64,000 bases of DNA, taken from contig NZ_FOIP01000002.1 of assembly GCF_900105215.1 (NCBI RefSeq), positions 1,116,001-1,180,000 of the forward strand. The letters are read 5' to 3'. Positions 25,271 to 33,841 of the stretch are shown piece by piece (within the stretch, counting starts at the first letter, position 1; each line of letters begins with the position of its first letter). The translations under genes were made by a program, and so were the position numbers. This DNA comes from Lacrimispora sphenoides. GTDB lineage: Bacteria > Bacillota > Clostridia > Lachnospirales > Lachnospiraceae. The notes beneath the pieces were generated by a model, which was not told where the DNA came from, ran no database searches, and saw nothing but the letters and a program-made list of their open reading frames with translations.

Positions 25271-26818
25271 TCACACAAAATAATCTCCGTAATTTTCTTT
25301 CAAATATGCTTCTATTTCAGATTCGCTTTTTCCTCCGATTTCCGAAACAAAGCTGGTGGTCAGGAAACGGTGCTTCCGTGTAGAAAAGCCGTTTGCCAGA
25401 AGGGTTTTCATATCACTGCTGTCTACAAAGAAATTCATGCGGATGACAGGAAGGTTATGAGCATGAAGGATATTAAAAATCCGGGATGAGAAGCAAAAGA
25501 TATAATCATAATCCAAGTCTTTCAGTCTGTGGATTTCGTTAATGTTTAAGGTCCCCATCCACTGCAGTTCCACGTATTCCTTAATTTGTTCCAGGAAAAA
25601 ACTGACCCGTTCAAAGTTGATGCTGGTCATCACAACGATTTTCTTATACTGGCGGTTTATGGTACGGTTGCGTAGGATGTGCTTTTGCACCATCAGGGTC
25701 AGGGTAGAAAGATGCTCATCCATGAAAGAAAAATTATAGGAAGCTTTAAAGTACACCTCGTACTTTCTGACAGTATCATACAGGTCTGAAAACTGTTCTT
25801 TCGTATTTTCTACGGTCTTGTCCACAAACGTGCAATGAAAGTGATCCAGGGTGATTTCCCGGTATAGATAGTTGTAAAGCTCATTGATGAATTCTTCCTG
25901 GATGGTAAAAGGGTGCTTTAAATGACTCACCACCTGCTCCGTAAATTGCTCGGTGGTATACCACAGCCGCTTGTCAAAAGGGAAATCCAGACTGCGGGAA
26001 AAGTTCATCATGCTGAAGGCCACATTGTACAGCCTGTTTTCCTTGATGTCATCAACAAAGCGGATATTTAATGGCGCCAAGGGCAGGCGGTAACAAAATT
26101 TCATGGATTCGTCAACAGGCCGGATCTCCATGATACAGATAAACAGCAGTAGAAACTTTTTGGAAGGATAGTTTAAAGACAGATTGTATTCTGTTAAAAA
26201 GAAGTTCAGCCGTTCCACTGCCTGATGGGAGACGGACTGAAGATCGGTATTTGCCAGATCGTAGCATTGTTTTTCCAGGGGAGTATTGGCCTTGCGGACC
26301 GCAATCCGGTTTTCCGGCGTAAACTCTAACAAGGGATGAAGGATGTCGATAACAAGAAACCGAAGCTGCAGTTCATCGCCTTCAATGGTAAGCCCCTTTT
26401 TCTTTAAGGTCACAAGGCTGAGACCGTGCCCGGACAGGAATTGCCTTAAATGGGCGGTATCCTGCTTTTTTGTGGTCAGGGAAAGTCCCCAGTTTTCATA
26501 TAGAGAAGAAGCATTGACATAACCGTCGAAAAAAATGGTCACGATCATGATGCGGATCCGCTCGATGTAGGAACTGTTATAGTCAGTCATGGTGATCTGC
26601 TGGATAAAATCCACAAATTCTTTGTAGTTTAGGGGGCTTAGGCAGAAGCCCTTTTGTATTTCCACCAGGGGCTTGTGGGAGAAAAGGTTGATCCGCTCGA
26701 TGGTCCGGCGTATGGATATTTCATCCTTTTGAAACTGCAGGGCAACCTTTGAAAGGGAAATGCGCTGTCTTTTTTGTATGTACCGCAGCAGGCTTAAATC
26801 ATTGTAGCTTAATCCCAT
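25271..26818 (-). CDS. Mga/BglG-type helix-turn-helix regulator
   Basis: A 515-residue regulator. Two helix-turn-helix segments are at the N-terminus (LLRYIQKRQRISLSKVAL; VNASSLYENWGLSLTTKKQD). The middle is a PRD/Mga-like helical region, and the end resembles a degenerate EIIB (KKIVVMTSINFERVSFFL) with no phospho-cysteine. Start at the ATG at 26818, where GGAGG is eight bases upstream; an ATG at 26833 lacks a site. It is divergent from the alpha-glucoside-type PTS operon and is its likely regulator. Confidence 0.8.
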   Translation of the reverse strand: MGLSYNDLSLLRYIQKRQRISLSKVALQFQKDEISIRRTIERINLFSHKPLVEIQKGFCLSPLNYKEFVDFIQQITMTDYNSSYIERIRIMIVTIFFDGYVNASSLYENWGLSLTTKKQDTAHLRQFLSGHGLSLVTLKKKGLTIEGDELQLRFLVIDILHPLLEFTPENRIAVRKANTPLEKQCYDLANTDLQSVSHQAVERLNFFLTEYNLSLNYPSKKFLLLFICIMEIRPVDESMKFCYRLPLAPLNIRFVDDIKENRLYNVAFSMMNFSRSLDFPFDKRLWYTTEQFTEQVVSHLKHPFTIQEEFINELYNYLYREITLDHFHCTFVDKTVENTKEQFSDLYDTVRKYEVYFKASYNFSFMDEHLSTLTLMVQKHILRNRTINRQYKKIVVMTSINFERVSFFLEQIKEYVELQWMGTLNINEIHRLKDLDYDYIFCFSSRIFNILHAHNLPVIRMNFFVDSSDMKTLLANGFSTRKHRFLTTSFVSEIGGKSESEIEAYLKENYGDYFV

Positions 26819-26909
26819 GAAAGATACCTCCATTACTGTTATGCTTATAATGGTTTCATTATAAAGTTAAGGGCAACTAAACGCAACAATAAAATGTAAA
26901 TATTTTGCC

Positions 26910-26938
26910 TTGAAGCAACTCGTAGAATCTGCCATAAT
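26910..26938 (+). promoter_or_regulatory. Predicted promoter of the EIICB-lyase-GH4 operon
   Basis: TTGAAG (26910-26915), 17-bp spacer, CATAAT (26933-26938). Repeats of GCAAC lie just upstream (26871-26920) in the divergent gap and may be regulator sites. Confidence 0.55.
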
Positions 26939-26997
26939 GTACACAGTTTAAAAGGCGCCTAAAACACACAATGTCATAACAAAGGAAGGGAAAAAAT

Positions 26998-28572
26998 ATG
27001 AGCAATAAAAAGTCTAGCTGGAAAGACAGCATCCAAACATTTGGGCGGTCTCTCCTTCTGCCAATCGCGCTTCTTGCACCTATTGGTATGGTTATGGGTA
27101 TTTGCAGTGCGTTAGGGCAGTCCTACATGATAGAGAAATTTCCGTTTTTGGGAAATCAGGTTCTAAAGCTTATTTTATCCAGCTTACAGACCATTACAAG
27201 CATTATATTTAACAATATTCCATTGCTGTTTGCCATGGGCGTTGCTCAGGGAATGGCAAAAAATGAAAAAGGGATTGCTGTCTTTTCTTCAGTAGTCGGC
27301 TATTTAACACTGAACGTGGTAATGGGTATTTATCTGAAACAGACGGGAACTCTGGCTGATCCGGAAGTCGCGGCTCAGGTGGGGCAGGGTACGGTTCTTG
27401 GTATTCAGACACTGAAGATCGAGGCGCTGGGGGGCCTGATCGCAGGTTTGGTGGCTGCCAAGGTAGCAGACCGGTTTTACCGCCTGGAGCTTCCCCTTGC
27501 ATTTGCCTTCTTTGGAGGGAAGAAATCCATTCCCATCATTACGTTTGTATCAATAATCCCTATCGGACTGATCATTCCGGTGTTCTGGAATCTGCTGACT
27601 AATTTCCTTATCAGCATTTCCTTTATCTTTACAACACCGTACATAGGAAATGCCATTTATTATGCATTAAACCGTGCGCTGATTCCTTTTGGCTTGCATC
27701 ACGTTCTTTCCTCCATGGTTCGTTTTACTGAAGCCGGCGGAACCTATATGATTAATGGGACCGAATATGTTGGAATCTTAAATGCCACCAATGAAGTTCT
27801 TTTTAACTTAGGGCCCAGCAGTGAATACTGGGGTCAGCTGATGCCTACCCTTACTAGTTATCTGGGAGGCGCACAGATGTTAACAACTTTATTCCGTGTA
27901 CCGGCTGTGGGGCTGGCAATGTACCGAACCTCTTATTTAAAGAACAGAAAGATCGCAAAAGGCGTAATCCTTACCTGCTGCCTGACTGCATTTTTAGGTA
28001 ATATCACAGAGCCGCTGGAATTCTCATTCCTGTTTATTTCACCGTCTTTGTTTATTCTCTACTGCATTATGAGCGGTATTGGATCGATTCCTTACCAGAT
28101 GCTTCATATCTCCATTGGTTATATCCGCGGAACGATTTTTGACTTTGGTATTTTTGGACTTTTGTATGAAAATACACATTGGCTGAACCTTATCCTTCTG
28201 GGAATTGGAAACTTCATCGTGTTCTACTTGGTGTTCAAATGGTTTATTGTTAAATTCAATTTGGAGACACCGGGACGGGAAGGGTTTGAAATCGAAGAAT
28301 CAGCAAGCATTCTTCTGAAGGAAAAGAACTGGCCGGCAATTGCGGAAGTTGTTATTAAGGGATTGGGCGGCAAGGACAATATCCTGAGTGTGGAAAACTG
28401 TATTTCCCGCCTGAGGGTGGACTTAAAAGATCCGACCAAGGTGGATCAGATAAAAATCAAGGATTCTGGCTGTGCGGGTATCTTCTTCCCGTCAACGGAT
28501 CACATTCACGTTGTATTTGGGCCACATGTGGAATTTGTCCGGCATGCGGTAGATGATGCTATGAAGAAATAA
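26998..28572 (+). CDS. PTS EIICB, glucose/alpha-glucoside (MalX/GlvC-like) type
   Basis: A 524-residue permease. Residues about 10-430 are the EIIC membrane domain (RSLLLPIALLAPIGMVMG; IPFGLHHVLSSMVRF; GNITEPLEFSFLF). The C-terminal ~85 residues are EIIB with its phospho-cysteine in VENCISRLRV near 468. There is no EIIA, so a separate EIIA must serve it. It is followed at 10 bp by a lyase, then GH4, deacetylase and phosphatase genes, which all should act on its 6-phosphorylated product. Confidence 0.88.
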   Translation: MSNKKSSWKDSIQTFGRSLLLPIALLAPIGMVMGICSALGQSYMIEKFPFLGNQVLKLILSSLQTITSIIFNNIPLLFAMGVAQGMAKNEKGIAVFSSVVGYLTLNVVMGIYLKQTGTLADPEVAAQVGQGTVLGIQTLKIEALGGLIAGLVAAKVADRFYRLELPLAFAFFGGKKSIPIITFVSIIPIGLIIPVFWNLLTNFLISISFIFTTPYIGNAIYYALNRALIPFGLHHVLSSMVRFTEAGGTYMINGTEYVGILNATNEVLFNLGPSSEYWGQLMPTLTSYLGGAQMLTTLFRVPAVGLAMYRTSYLKNRKIAKGVILTCCLTAFLGNITEPLEFSFLFISPSLFILYCIMSGIGSIPYQMLHISIGYIRGTIFDFGIFGLLYENTHWLNLILLGIGNFIVFYLVFKWFIVKFNLETPGREGFEIEESASILLKEKNWPAIAEVVIKGLGGKDNILSVENCISRLRVDLKDPTKVDQIKIKDSGCAGIFFPSTDHIHVVFGPHVEFVRHAVDDAMKK

Positions 28573-28582
28573 GAGGTGTACG

Positions 28583-29953
28583 ATGAGAGCTTTCTATGAT
28601 TCTAAGAGTAAACTGGATGACAGAGGGATTAAAAGACTGTTAAGTGAAACATTCAAATATGAGACGTGGCTTAAAGTGGAGGCTGCCCTGGCTCTTTCCC
28701 AGGCAGAGGAAGGCTTCATACCAATGGAAGCTGCTAAGAACATTGGGGCGGTCCGGTTTGAAGATCTGGATCTTGAGGAAATGGACCGGATCAAGGCAAA
28801 GGTGGGCCATGGGTTTGTCCCCTTTGTAAAGGTGCTGGTGAAGGCCTGCAGTGACGAGGGCGGAAAATATGTCCACTACGGGGTTACAACCCAGAACATC
28901 CAGCAGACTTCCCAACTTTATATCGCAAAGCAGGTAAATTCTGTTTTCAAAAGCTTTCTTGCAGATATCCTGGAAAATCTGGGCAGGCTGGCCTTAGACC
29001 ATGCAGATACAGTCATGGCTGGGAGAACCCATGGCAGGCATGCCATACCCATTACCTATGGATATAAGGTTTCCGTCTGGATCAGCGAGCTGATGAACAC
29101 TCTGGAACGGCTGGAGGAAAGCGAGAAACGGGTGTTTGTAGCCATGATGGGAGGGGCAGTAGGAGGTTTTAATTCTACGGGTCTTGTTGGCCGCAAAATC
29201 CAGAATCGGGTTGCCCATAAACTGGGTATGGGCTCTATGGACGTGCCCAGCCGGAACATGAGTCAGATGAAACTGGAATATTTAATGAATCTGTCTCTTC
29301 TATGTAATACGTTTCACAAAATAGCGGAAGAGGTTTATTATACCGGCGTTGAGGAATTCTCTGAGGTCAGCGAATCCTTTACCCCGGGAACCATCGGCAG
29401 CTCCACCATGCCACAGAAGATCAATCCCAAGTTAGCCAAGGGGATTATCGCCAATTCCCAGAAGCTTTACTCCCTTCCCTCTGTCGGGCTTTATTCTGCA
29501 GTGCGGATGTTTGAAGGGGACAGCAGCTCCTATATGCTGTTTGAAGGAATTATGGAGGAAGGCCTTCAGCTGACGACCGAGGTCCTTATAAGAGCCGAAG
29601 AACTAAGCCGCACCCTGCAGATCAACAAAGAGTGGATGCTTAAAAATGTGAACTTAAATCAGGGCCTTGATAACAGCGAACTGGTAATGATGAATGTGGC
29701 TGAAAAAATCGGCAAGGACAGAGCTCATGAACTCATGTATGAAAAAGCCATGATGGTGGAGCTGGAAGGAAATGATTATTATAATGTGCTGACTGAGGAT
29801 GAAACCCTTGCCTCCATGTTTTCGGCAGATGAATTAAAATCCATGATCGACCCCGCAAACTACACAGGGCTCTGCAGCGTGCTTGCAGAGGAGATGGCCC
29901 AGAAGGCTCTTATAGGAGCAAAGAAGCTGAAGGAAAAGCTGGAGTCAGAATAG
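28583..29953 (+). CDS. Fumarase/argininosuccinate lyase superfamily lyase (PurB-like)
   Basis: A 456-residue enzyme of the ASL/fumarase/adenylosuccinate lyase superfamily. The signature loop is GSSTMPQKINP near residue 272; AGRTHGRHAIP near 150 carries the catalytic histidine, and HYGVTTQNIQQT the first conserved region. Superfamily members release fumarate from N- or O-succinyl-type substrates. It is unlike a housekeeping PurB in context: it is the second gene of a PTS operon with GH4 and a NagA-like deacetylase. A substrate in which an aspartate or malate unit is joined to a sugar is therefore possible (inference). Confidence 0.8.
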   Translation: MRAFYDSKSKLDDRGIKRLLSETFKYETWLKVEAALALSQAEEGFIPMEAAKNIGAVRFEDLDLEEMDRIKAKVGHGFVPFVKVLVKACSDEGGKYVHYGVTTQNIQQTSQLYIAKQVNSVFKSFLADILENLGRLALDHADTVMAGRTHGRHAIPITYGYKVSVWISELMNTLERLEESEKRVFVAMMGGAVGGFNSTGLVGRKIQNRVAHKLGMGSMDVPSRNMSQMKLEYLMNLSLLCNTFHKIAEEVYYTGVEEFSEVSESFTPGTIGSSTMPQKINPKLAKGIIANSQKLYSLPSVGLYSAVRMFEGDSSSYMLFEGIMEEGLQLTTEVLIRAEELSRTLQINKEWMLKNVNLNQGLDNSELVMMNVAEKIGKDRAHELMYEKAMMVELEGNDYYNVLTEDETLASMFSADELKSMIDPANYTGLCSVLAEEMAQKALIGAKKLKEKLESE

Positions 29954-30009
29954 AAAAACGGCGTTACGGAAGCTGCGGCTGGCGAATAAAAAGCAGTATT
30001 TATTCAAAC

Positions 30010-30045
30010 AAGGGGATGCGGCAGTGATTTGCGGCATTCCCTTTC
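30010..30045 (+). terminator. Hairpin between lyase and GH4 genes (possible attenuator)
   Basis: AAGGGGATGC pairs with GCATTCCCTT (one G-T) with a 14-nt loop and a short T run. It lies in the 118-bp gap; partial termination would lower expression of the downstream three genes. Confidence 0.5.
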
Positions 30046-30071
30046 ATGATTAAGAATACAAGGAGAGTAAC

Positions 30072-31394
30072 ATGAGAAAACAACATGTGATTACAATTTC
30101 CGGAGCGGGGAGTGCCCGTGTTCCGGCACTTGTGGGTACGCTGGTCAATTATAAGGAACGTTTTCCTCTTTCAAAAATTATCTTTTATGATATAGATAAA
30201 GAGCGCATGGGATTAATGGAGGCTTACGACCGTCTGGTATTAAAATCCTATTATCCGGAATGTGAGGTGGTATTTACAACGGATGAGGATGAAGCTTACA
30301 GGGATGTTGACTTTATCTTCTGTCAGATGCGGGTAGGAAAGACAATGATGCGCTCTCTGGATGAAAAGATTCCCCTGCGTTACGGACTGGTCGGGCAGGA
30401 GACCTGCGGTCCCGGCGGATTTGCTTACGGGATGCGTTCTCTGGGAGCCATGAAGGAGATGGTGGAAAAGGTCCGTTCCTATTCTAAGGACACCTGGATT
30501 TTAAATTATACCAATCCTGCCGCTATTGTGGCATTGGGTCTTGACAGGCTGTTTCCTGATGATAAGCGTATTTTAAACCTGTGCGACCAGCCTTTTTCCT
30601 TGATGAAAAGCTACTCCAAAATTCTTGGAGTGCCCCAGGAAAGCCTTCGGGCACGTTACTTTGGACTGAATCATTTCGGGTGGTTTACGGAGCTTACGGA
30701 TACGGAGGGAAATGATTACTTTGACACGCTGCGGTCTTATTTAAAAGATCATGACTTTAAGCCTTTTAATGCGGAGCAGCGTTCAAAATCATGGCTGGAT
30801 ACCTATGTAAGGGTGAACAAATACATGAGATTAATGGATGAATATATTCCTACCACCTATATGCAGTATTACATGTTTCCCGATGAAATCGTGGAGGAAA
30901 GCGACCCGGATTACACCCGTGCCGATGAATCCCGGGATTCCAGGGAAAAGGAAGTGTTTGAACTTTGCGCCAGGGCTGTTGGGAAAGACCACATGGATGG
31001 ACTGGAAATGCTTACGAACAGTGTGTTTGGAAACCTGATGGTGGAGGTTGCGGAATCCATTGCCTATGATCTGAATAAGGAATTTATTGTGATGGTGAAA
31101 AACCAGGGGATCATTGATAATTTTGAACCGGAGGCAATCGTAGAGGTGGCAGGAACCATTGGAAAAGACGGAGCAAAGGGGTATCCCTTTGGGCCCATAA
31201 AGCCTTATTACAAGGGACTGATGGAAGGGCAGTATGCCTATGAGCTTCTGACTGTGGAAGCATTTTTGGAAAAAGATTATACAAAGGCATTGATGGCGCT
31301 GACGCTGAACCGTACGGTTGTGGACCCTTCCAAGGCAAAAGCGGTGTTAGATGACCTGATGGCTGCAAATAAAGATTATTGGACGTTAAGGTAG
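30072..31394 (+). CDS. Glycoside hydrolase family 4 (6-phospho-glycosidase)
   Basis: A 440-residue NAD- and metal-dependent GH4 enzyme. The N-terminal nucleotide-binding start is ISGAGSARVPALVGTL; NYTNPAAIV, LCDQP, and GLNHFGWFTEL are the family's active-site motifs. The CDxP spelling resembles 6-phospho-alpha-glucosidases (CDMP) more than the beta type (CNVP). It would hydrolyse the phosphorylated glycoside brought in by the EIICB. Confidence 0.88.
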   Translation: MRKQHVITISGAGSARVPALVGTLVNYKERFPLSKIIFYDIDKERMGLMEAYDRLVLKSYYPECEVVFTTDEDEAYRDVDFIFCQMRVGKTMMRSLDEKIPLRYGLVGQETCGPGGFAYGMRSLGAMKEMVEKVRSYSKDTWILNYTNPAAIVALGLDRLFPDDKRILNLCDQPFSLMKSYSKILGVPQESLRARYFGLNHFGWFTELTDTEGNDYFDTLRSYLKDHDFKPFNAEQRSKSWLDTYVRVNKYMRLMDEYIPTTYMQYYMFPDEIVEESDPDYTRADESRDSREKEVFELCARAVGKDHMDGLEMLTNSVFGNLMVEVAESIAYDLNKEFIVMVKNQGIIDNFEPEAIVEVAGTIGKDGAKGYPFGPIKPYYKGLMEGQYAYELLTVEAFLEKDYTKALMALTLNRTVVDPSKAKAVLDDLMAANKDYWTLR

Positions 31395-31401
31395 GTGGAT
31401 T

Positions 31402-32586
31402 ATGGTACTTTATTCAAAACATATAATTCTTGAAAACCAGGAATTTGACGGATTTTTAGAGATGGAACATGGGAAAATAAAGGCGCTGCATAAGGATTAT
31501 ACAGGGCAATACGAAGATTTTTCTGATTTTGTCATCTTGCCCGGATTCATTGATATCCATATCCATGGCTGGGCGACAGGCTCTTTCTGGTTTGAGAAGA
31601 GTGCAGACGCATTAAAAGAAATGTGCCGCACCCTTCCCTATGCAGGAGTTACTTCTTTTTTGGCGACCTCGGGAGCGGATACCATTCCGGAAATCGAGCG
31701 TTGCATCAAAGCTGCGGATGATGCCTATGAGGCAGATTATCCGGGAGCTGAGATGTTAGGAGTTCATCTGGAGGGGCCATTTATCAATCCCCTTTACCGG
31801 GGGATGCAGAGGGAAGAGTGCTGCATACTTCCGAGCCTTAAGGTGATGGAGGACATCTATAACAGCTTCCGGAACAAAGAGCTTTGCCGGTATATGACCA
31901 TTGCGGTGGAACAGGATGGGGCAAGAGAGGTACTGGAATTCTGCAAAGAGAAGGGAATACAGACATCTGTCGGCCACAGCGGGGCCACCTTTTCCCAGAT
32001 CAAAGAGATAAAGGATGCCGGCATCGGCGGTTTTACCCATACCTTCAGCGGAATGCGTGGGTTCCATCACCGGGAGCTGGGAGTGGCGGGAGCTGCCCTG
32101 TATTTTGATGATATGATGTGTGAATTTGCCAAGCAGACAGGTATGACTGTGTCTCATGAGGCCTTTGACATTGCTTTCCGGATCAAAGGCAGCAAACGCA
32201 TTATCATGACTACGGATTGCAGCGGTCTTGCCCAGACCCGGACGGAATTTGATCATTATGTCAGGAAAATGAAATTTATAAAGGAGGGAGATAAGGTACG
32301 GATATCTCACTATGACGGCAGGGAGGAATGGATGGACCCTAAGAATTATCAGGCAGTCAGAGAACTGGAGTTAAGTTACATAGGCTCCATTCAGAACATG
32401 GCCAGACATACCTCTGTGAATTGGTTTGATATCATGAGGATGACCAGCTTAAATCCTGCCCGGTATATTCATGCAGATGACAGGAAGGGCAGCATAGAAC
32501 CCGGCAAGGATGCGGACCTAACGATCGTGGATTCAAATTTGAATCTGGTCAGCGTTTTTTGCCGTGGAAAGGAGATACGGGAATAG
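31402..32586 (+). CDS. NagA-like amidohydrolase (N-acetylglucosamine-6-phosphate deacetylase family)
   Basis: A 394-residue amidohydrolase. PGFIDIHIHG and HLEGPF bind metal; GHSGATF and THTFSGM carry the two further histidines; TTDCSG holds the catalytic aspartate. Compared with NagA proper, the loop wording (GHSNAT, FNAMP) is changed, and there is no nagB beside it, so the substrate may be another N-acylated sugar phosphate. It follows GH4 by 7 bp. Confidence 0.78.
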   Translation: MVLYSKHIILENQEFDGFLEMEHGKIKALHKDYTGQYEDFSDFVILPGFIDIHIHGWATGSFWFEKSADALKEMCRTLPYAGVTSFLATSGADTIPEIERCIKAADDAYEADYPGAEMLGVHLEGPFINPLYRGMQREECCILPSLKVMEDIYNSFRNKELCRYMTIAVEQDGAREVLEFCKEKGIQTSVGHSGATFSQIKEIKDAGIGGFTHTFSGMRGFHHRELGVAGAALYFDDMMCEFAKQTGMTVSHEAFDIAFRIKGSKRIIMTTDCSGLAQTRTEFDHYVRKMKFIKEGDKVRISHYDGREEWMDPKNYQAVRELELSYIGSIQNMARHTSVNWFDIMRMTSLNPARYIHADDRKGSIEPGKDADLTIVDSNLNLVSVFCRGKEIRE

Positions 32587-33333
32587 ATGAAATGTGCTGT
32601 AAGTGACTTTGACAGGACCTTATATATAGATGGCTGTATCAGTGCCAAAAACTTAAACGCGATCGGTGATTGGCAGGCAGCAGGAAACCGGTTTGTCATT
32701 GCCACAGGACGCAATGAATCTTCAGTCCGTGTGTTTTTGGAGAAGTATTCGATAAAGCCTGATGCCCTTATATTAAACAATGGCGCTCTCTTGTTAGATG
32801 AAACGGGAAAAGAGCTGTTTTGCAGGACCATAGATGATCAAACGGCCAGAGAAGTGCTTTGGTACCTTCACGGTCTTGGTGAGGAAGGAAGCGGTGTATC
32901 CATGCGAAACGGAAAGGTGAATGTTCTCTCAAGCTCCGGGGCTACCACTCAAAAGCCCTGTGACGGGCAGGTTTCCATTGACCAGATCCATAGCCTGGAA
33001 GAGATCATCCAGGTTCACAGGCGCAGGCAGGATGTGCAGTGGATCCGAACGCTGTGTGCCCGGCTGAATGAGCGGTTCCCTTTGATATCCGCTTACGCCA
33101 ATGTCTGGAATGGGGATATTGTGGCAAAGGGCGTGAACAAGTCGGCGGCTGTGGAGTGGATCTCCAGGTATTGGGGCGGGTTTGATGAAATCAGGACCAT
33201 TGGCGACAGTTTCAATGACTTACAGATGATTAAAGATTATGGCGGTGCGACCCTGCAAAGCGGGGATCCTGAGGTTCAGGCGGCTGCCTCATTGATAGTA
33301 GAAGATGTGGCAGAATATTTATCAATGCCTTAA
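32587..33333 (+). CDS. HAD superfamily (Cof-type, IIB) phosphatase
   Basis: A 248-residue HAD hydrolase: motif I DFDRTLY, motif II VIATGRN, motif III lysine in KGVNKSAAVEW, motif IV IGDSFNDLQM, with a type IIB cap between. Its ATG directly abuts the upstream TAG. It probably dephosphorylates a sugar phosphate formed by the operon. Last gene; 508 bp without a gene follow. Confidence 0.85.
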   Translation: MKCAVSDFDRTLYIDGCISAKNLNAIGDWQAAGNRFVIATGRNESSVRVFLEKYSIKPDALILNNGALLLDETGKELFCRTIDDQTAREVLWYLHGLGEEGSGVSMRNGKVNVLSSSGATTQKPCDGQVSIDQIHSLEEIIQVHRRRQDVQWIRTLCARLNERFPLISAYANVWNGDIVAKGVNKSAAVEWISRYWGGFDEIRTIGDSFNDLQMIKDYGGATLQSGDPEVQAAASLIVEDVAEYLSMP

Positions 33334-33669
33334 AGAACGTCATAAATCACCTTTGAGAGGCTGAAGGTGCAGCCCGTACGGATATTTTCAGGCTTTCTTA
33401 TAGAATGGCAAAAGGGGTAAACAGTACCCTGCCGGTTAGAAACAGTTTTTGCTGGATCTGGCCTGCAGGCTGCTGTTTCCCTCTTTTTTTTGCCGTGTAA
33501 CTGGCTATGGAAGAATGGAGTAAGATAAAAAACAAGGAATACATTACTTTAAACACAAGTAAACAATGATAAGCTTGATTACAAATACTTTTTATTTGTT
33601 TAACACTATTTTATATGGAAGAAAATGGGTCGATATATATAATAATGAAAAATACATCCTGAATAGGAC

Positions 33670-33707
33670 ATAAAACAACATAAAACACAATGAAATACAG
33701 TATAAAA
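33670..33707 (+). promoter_or_regulatory. Shared regulatory blocks upstream of the ABC importer operon
   Basis: Block 1, ATAAAACAACATAAAACA (33670-33687), and block 2, AAATACAGTATAAAA (33693-33707), occur identically before the microcompartment operon (41090-41107 and 41134-41148). Starts are 23 bp apart here. They lie upstream of the predicted -35, about 65-105 bp from the likely start site. The DeoR-type regulator encoded next to the microcompartment operon is the natural candidate to bind them. Confidence 0.65.
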
Positions 33708-33738
33708 CAAAATAAATAAATAAAATCAAATAAAAATA

Positions 33739-33767
33739 TTGCAAAACCGGATACAATATGCTACAAT
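33739..33767 (+). promoter_or_regulatory. Predicted sigma-A promoter of the ABC importer operon
   Basis: TTGCAA (33739-33744), 17-bp spacer, TACAAT (33762-33767), followed by a leader of about 70 nt. Confidence 0.65.
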
Positions 33768-33841
33768 TTCTACAGGAAGGACAGGTTGGGTGTGTCCGGA
33801 ATAGAAAACTATATTTTATATTTTTAAAGGAGGTTTACTTT

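Larger units (their letters stand above)
33334..33841 (+). other. Intergenic region between the GH4 operon and the ABC operon
   Basis: Holds a possible terminator (AAACAG/CTGTTT stem, then a run of Ts ending near 33491), an AT-rich stretch, the shared regulatory blocks at 33670-33707 and the promoter at 33739-33767. No gene is visible. Confidence 0.5.

Noticed and set aside
28583..29953. Calling this gene purB
   Set aside because: The superfamily signature is present, but the operon context is a PTS system and purine genes are absent.
31402..32586. Calling this gene nagA outright
   Set aside because: Metal and catalytic residues fit, but the loop motifs differ and nagB is absent, so only family-level naming is safe.
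33334..33660. A small RNA or T-box in the gap before the importer operon
   Set aside because: Only a weak hairpin and AT-rich DNA are visible; no conserved RNA motif was found.
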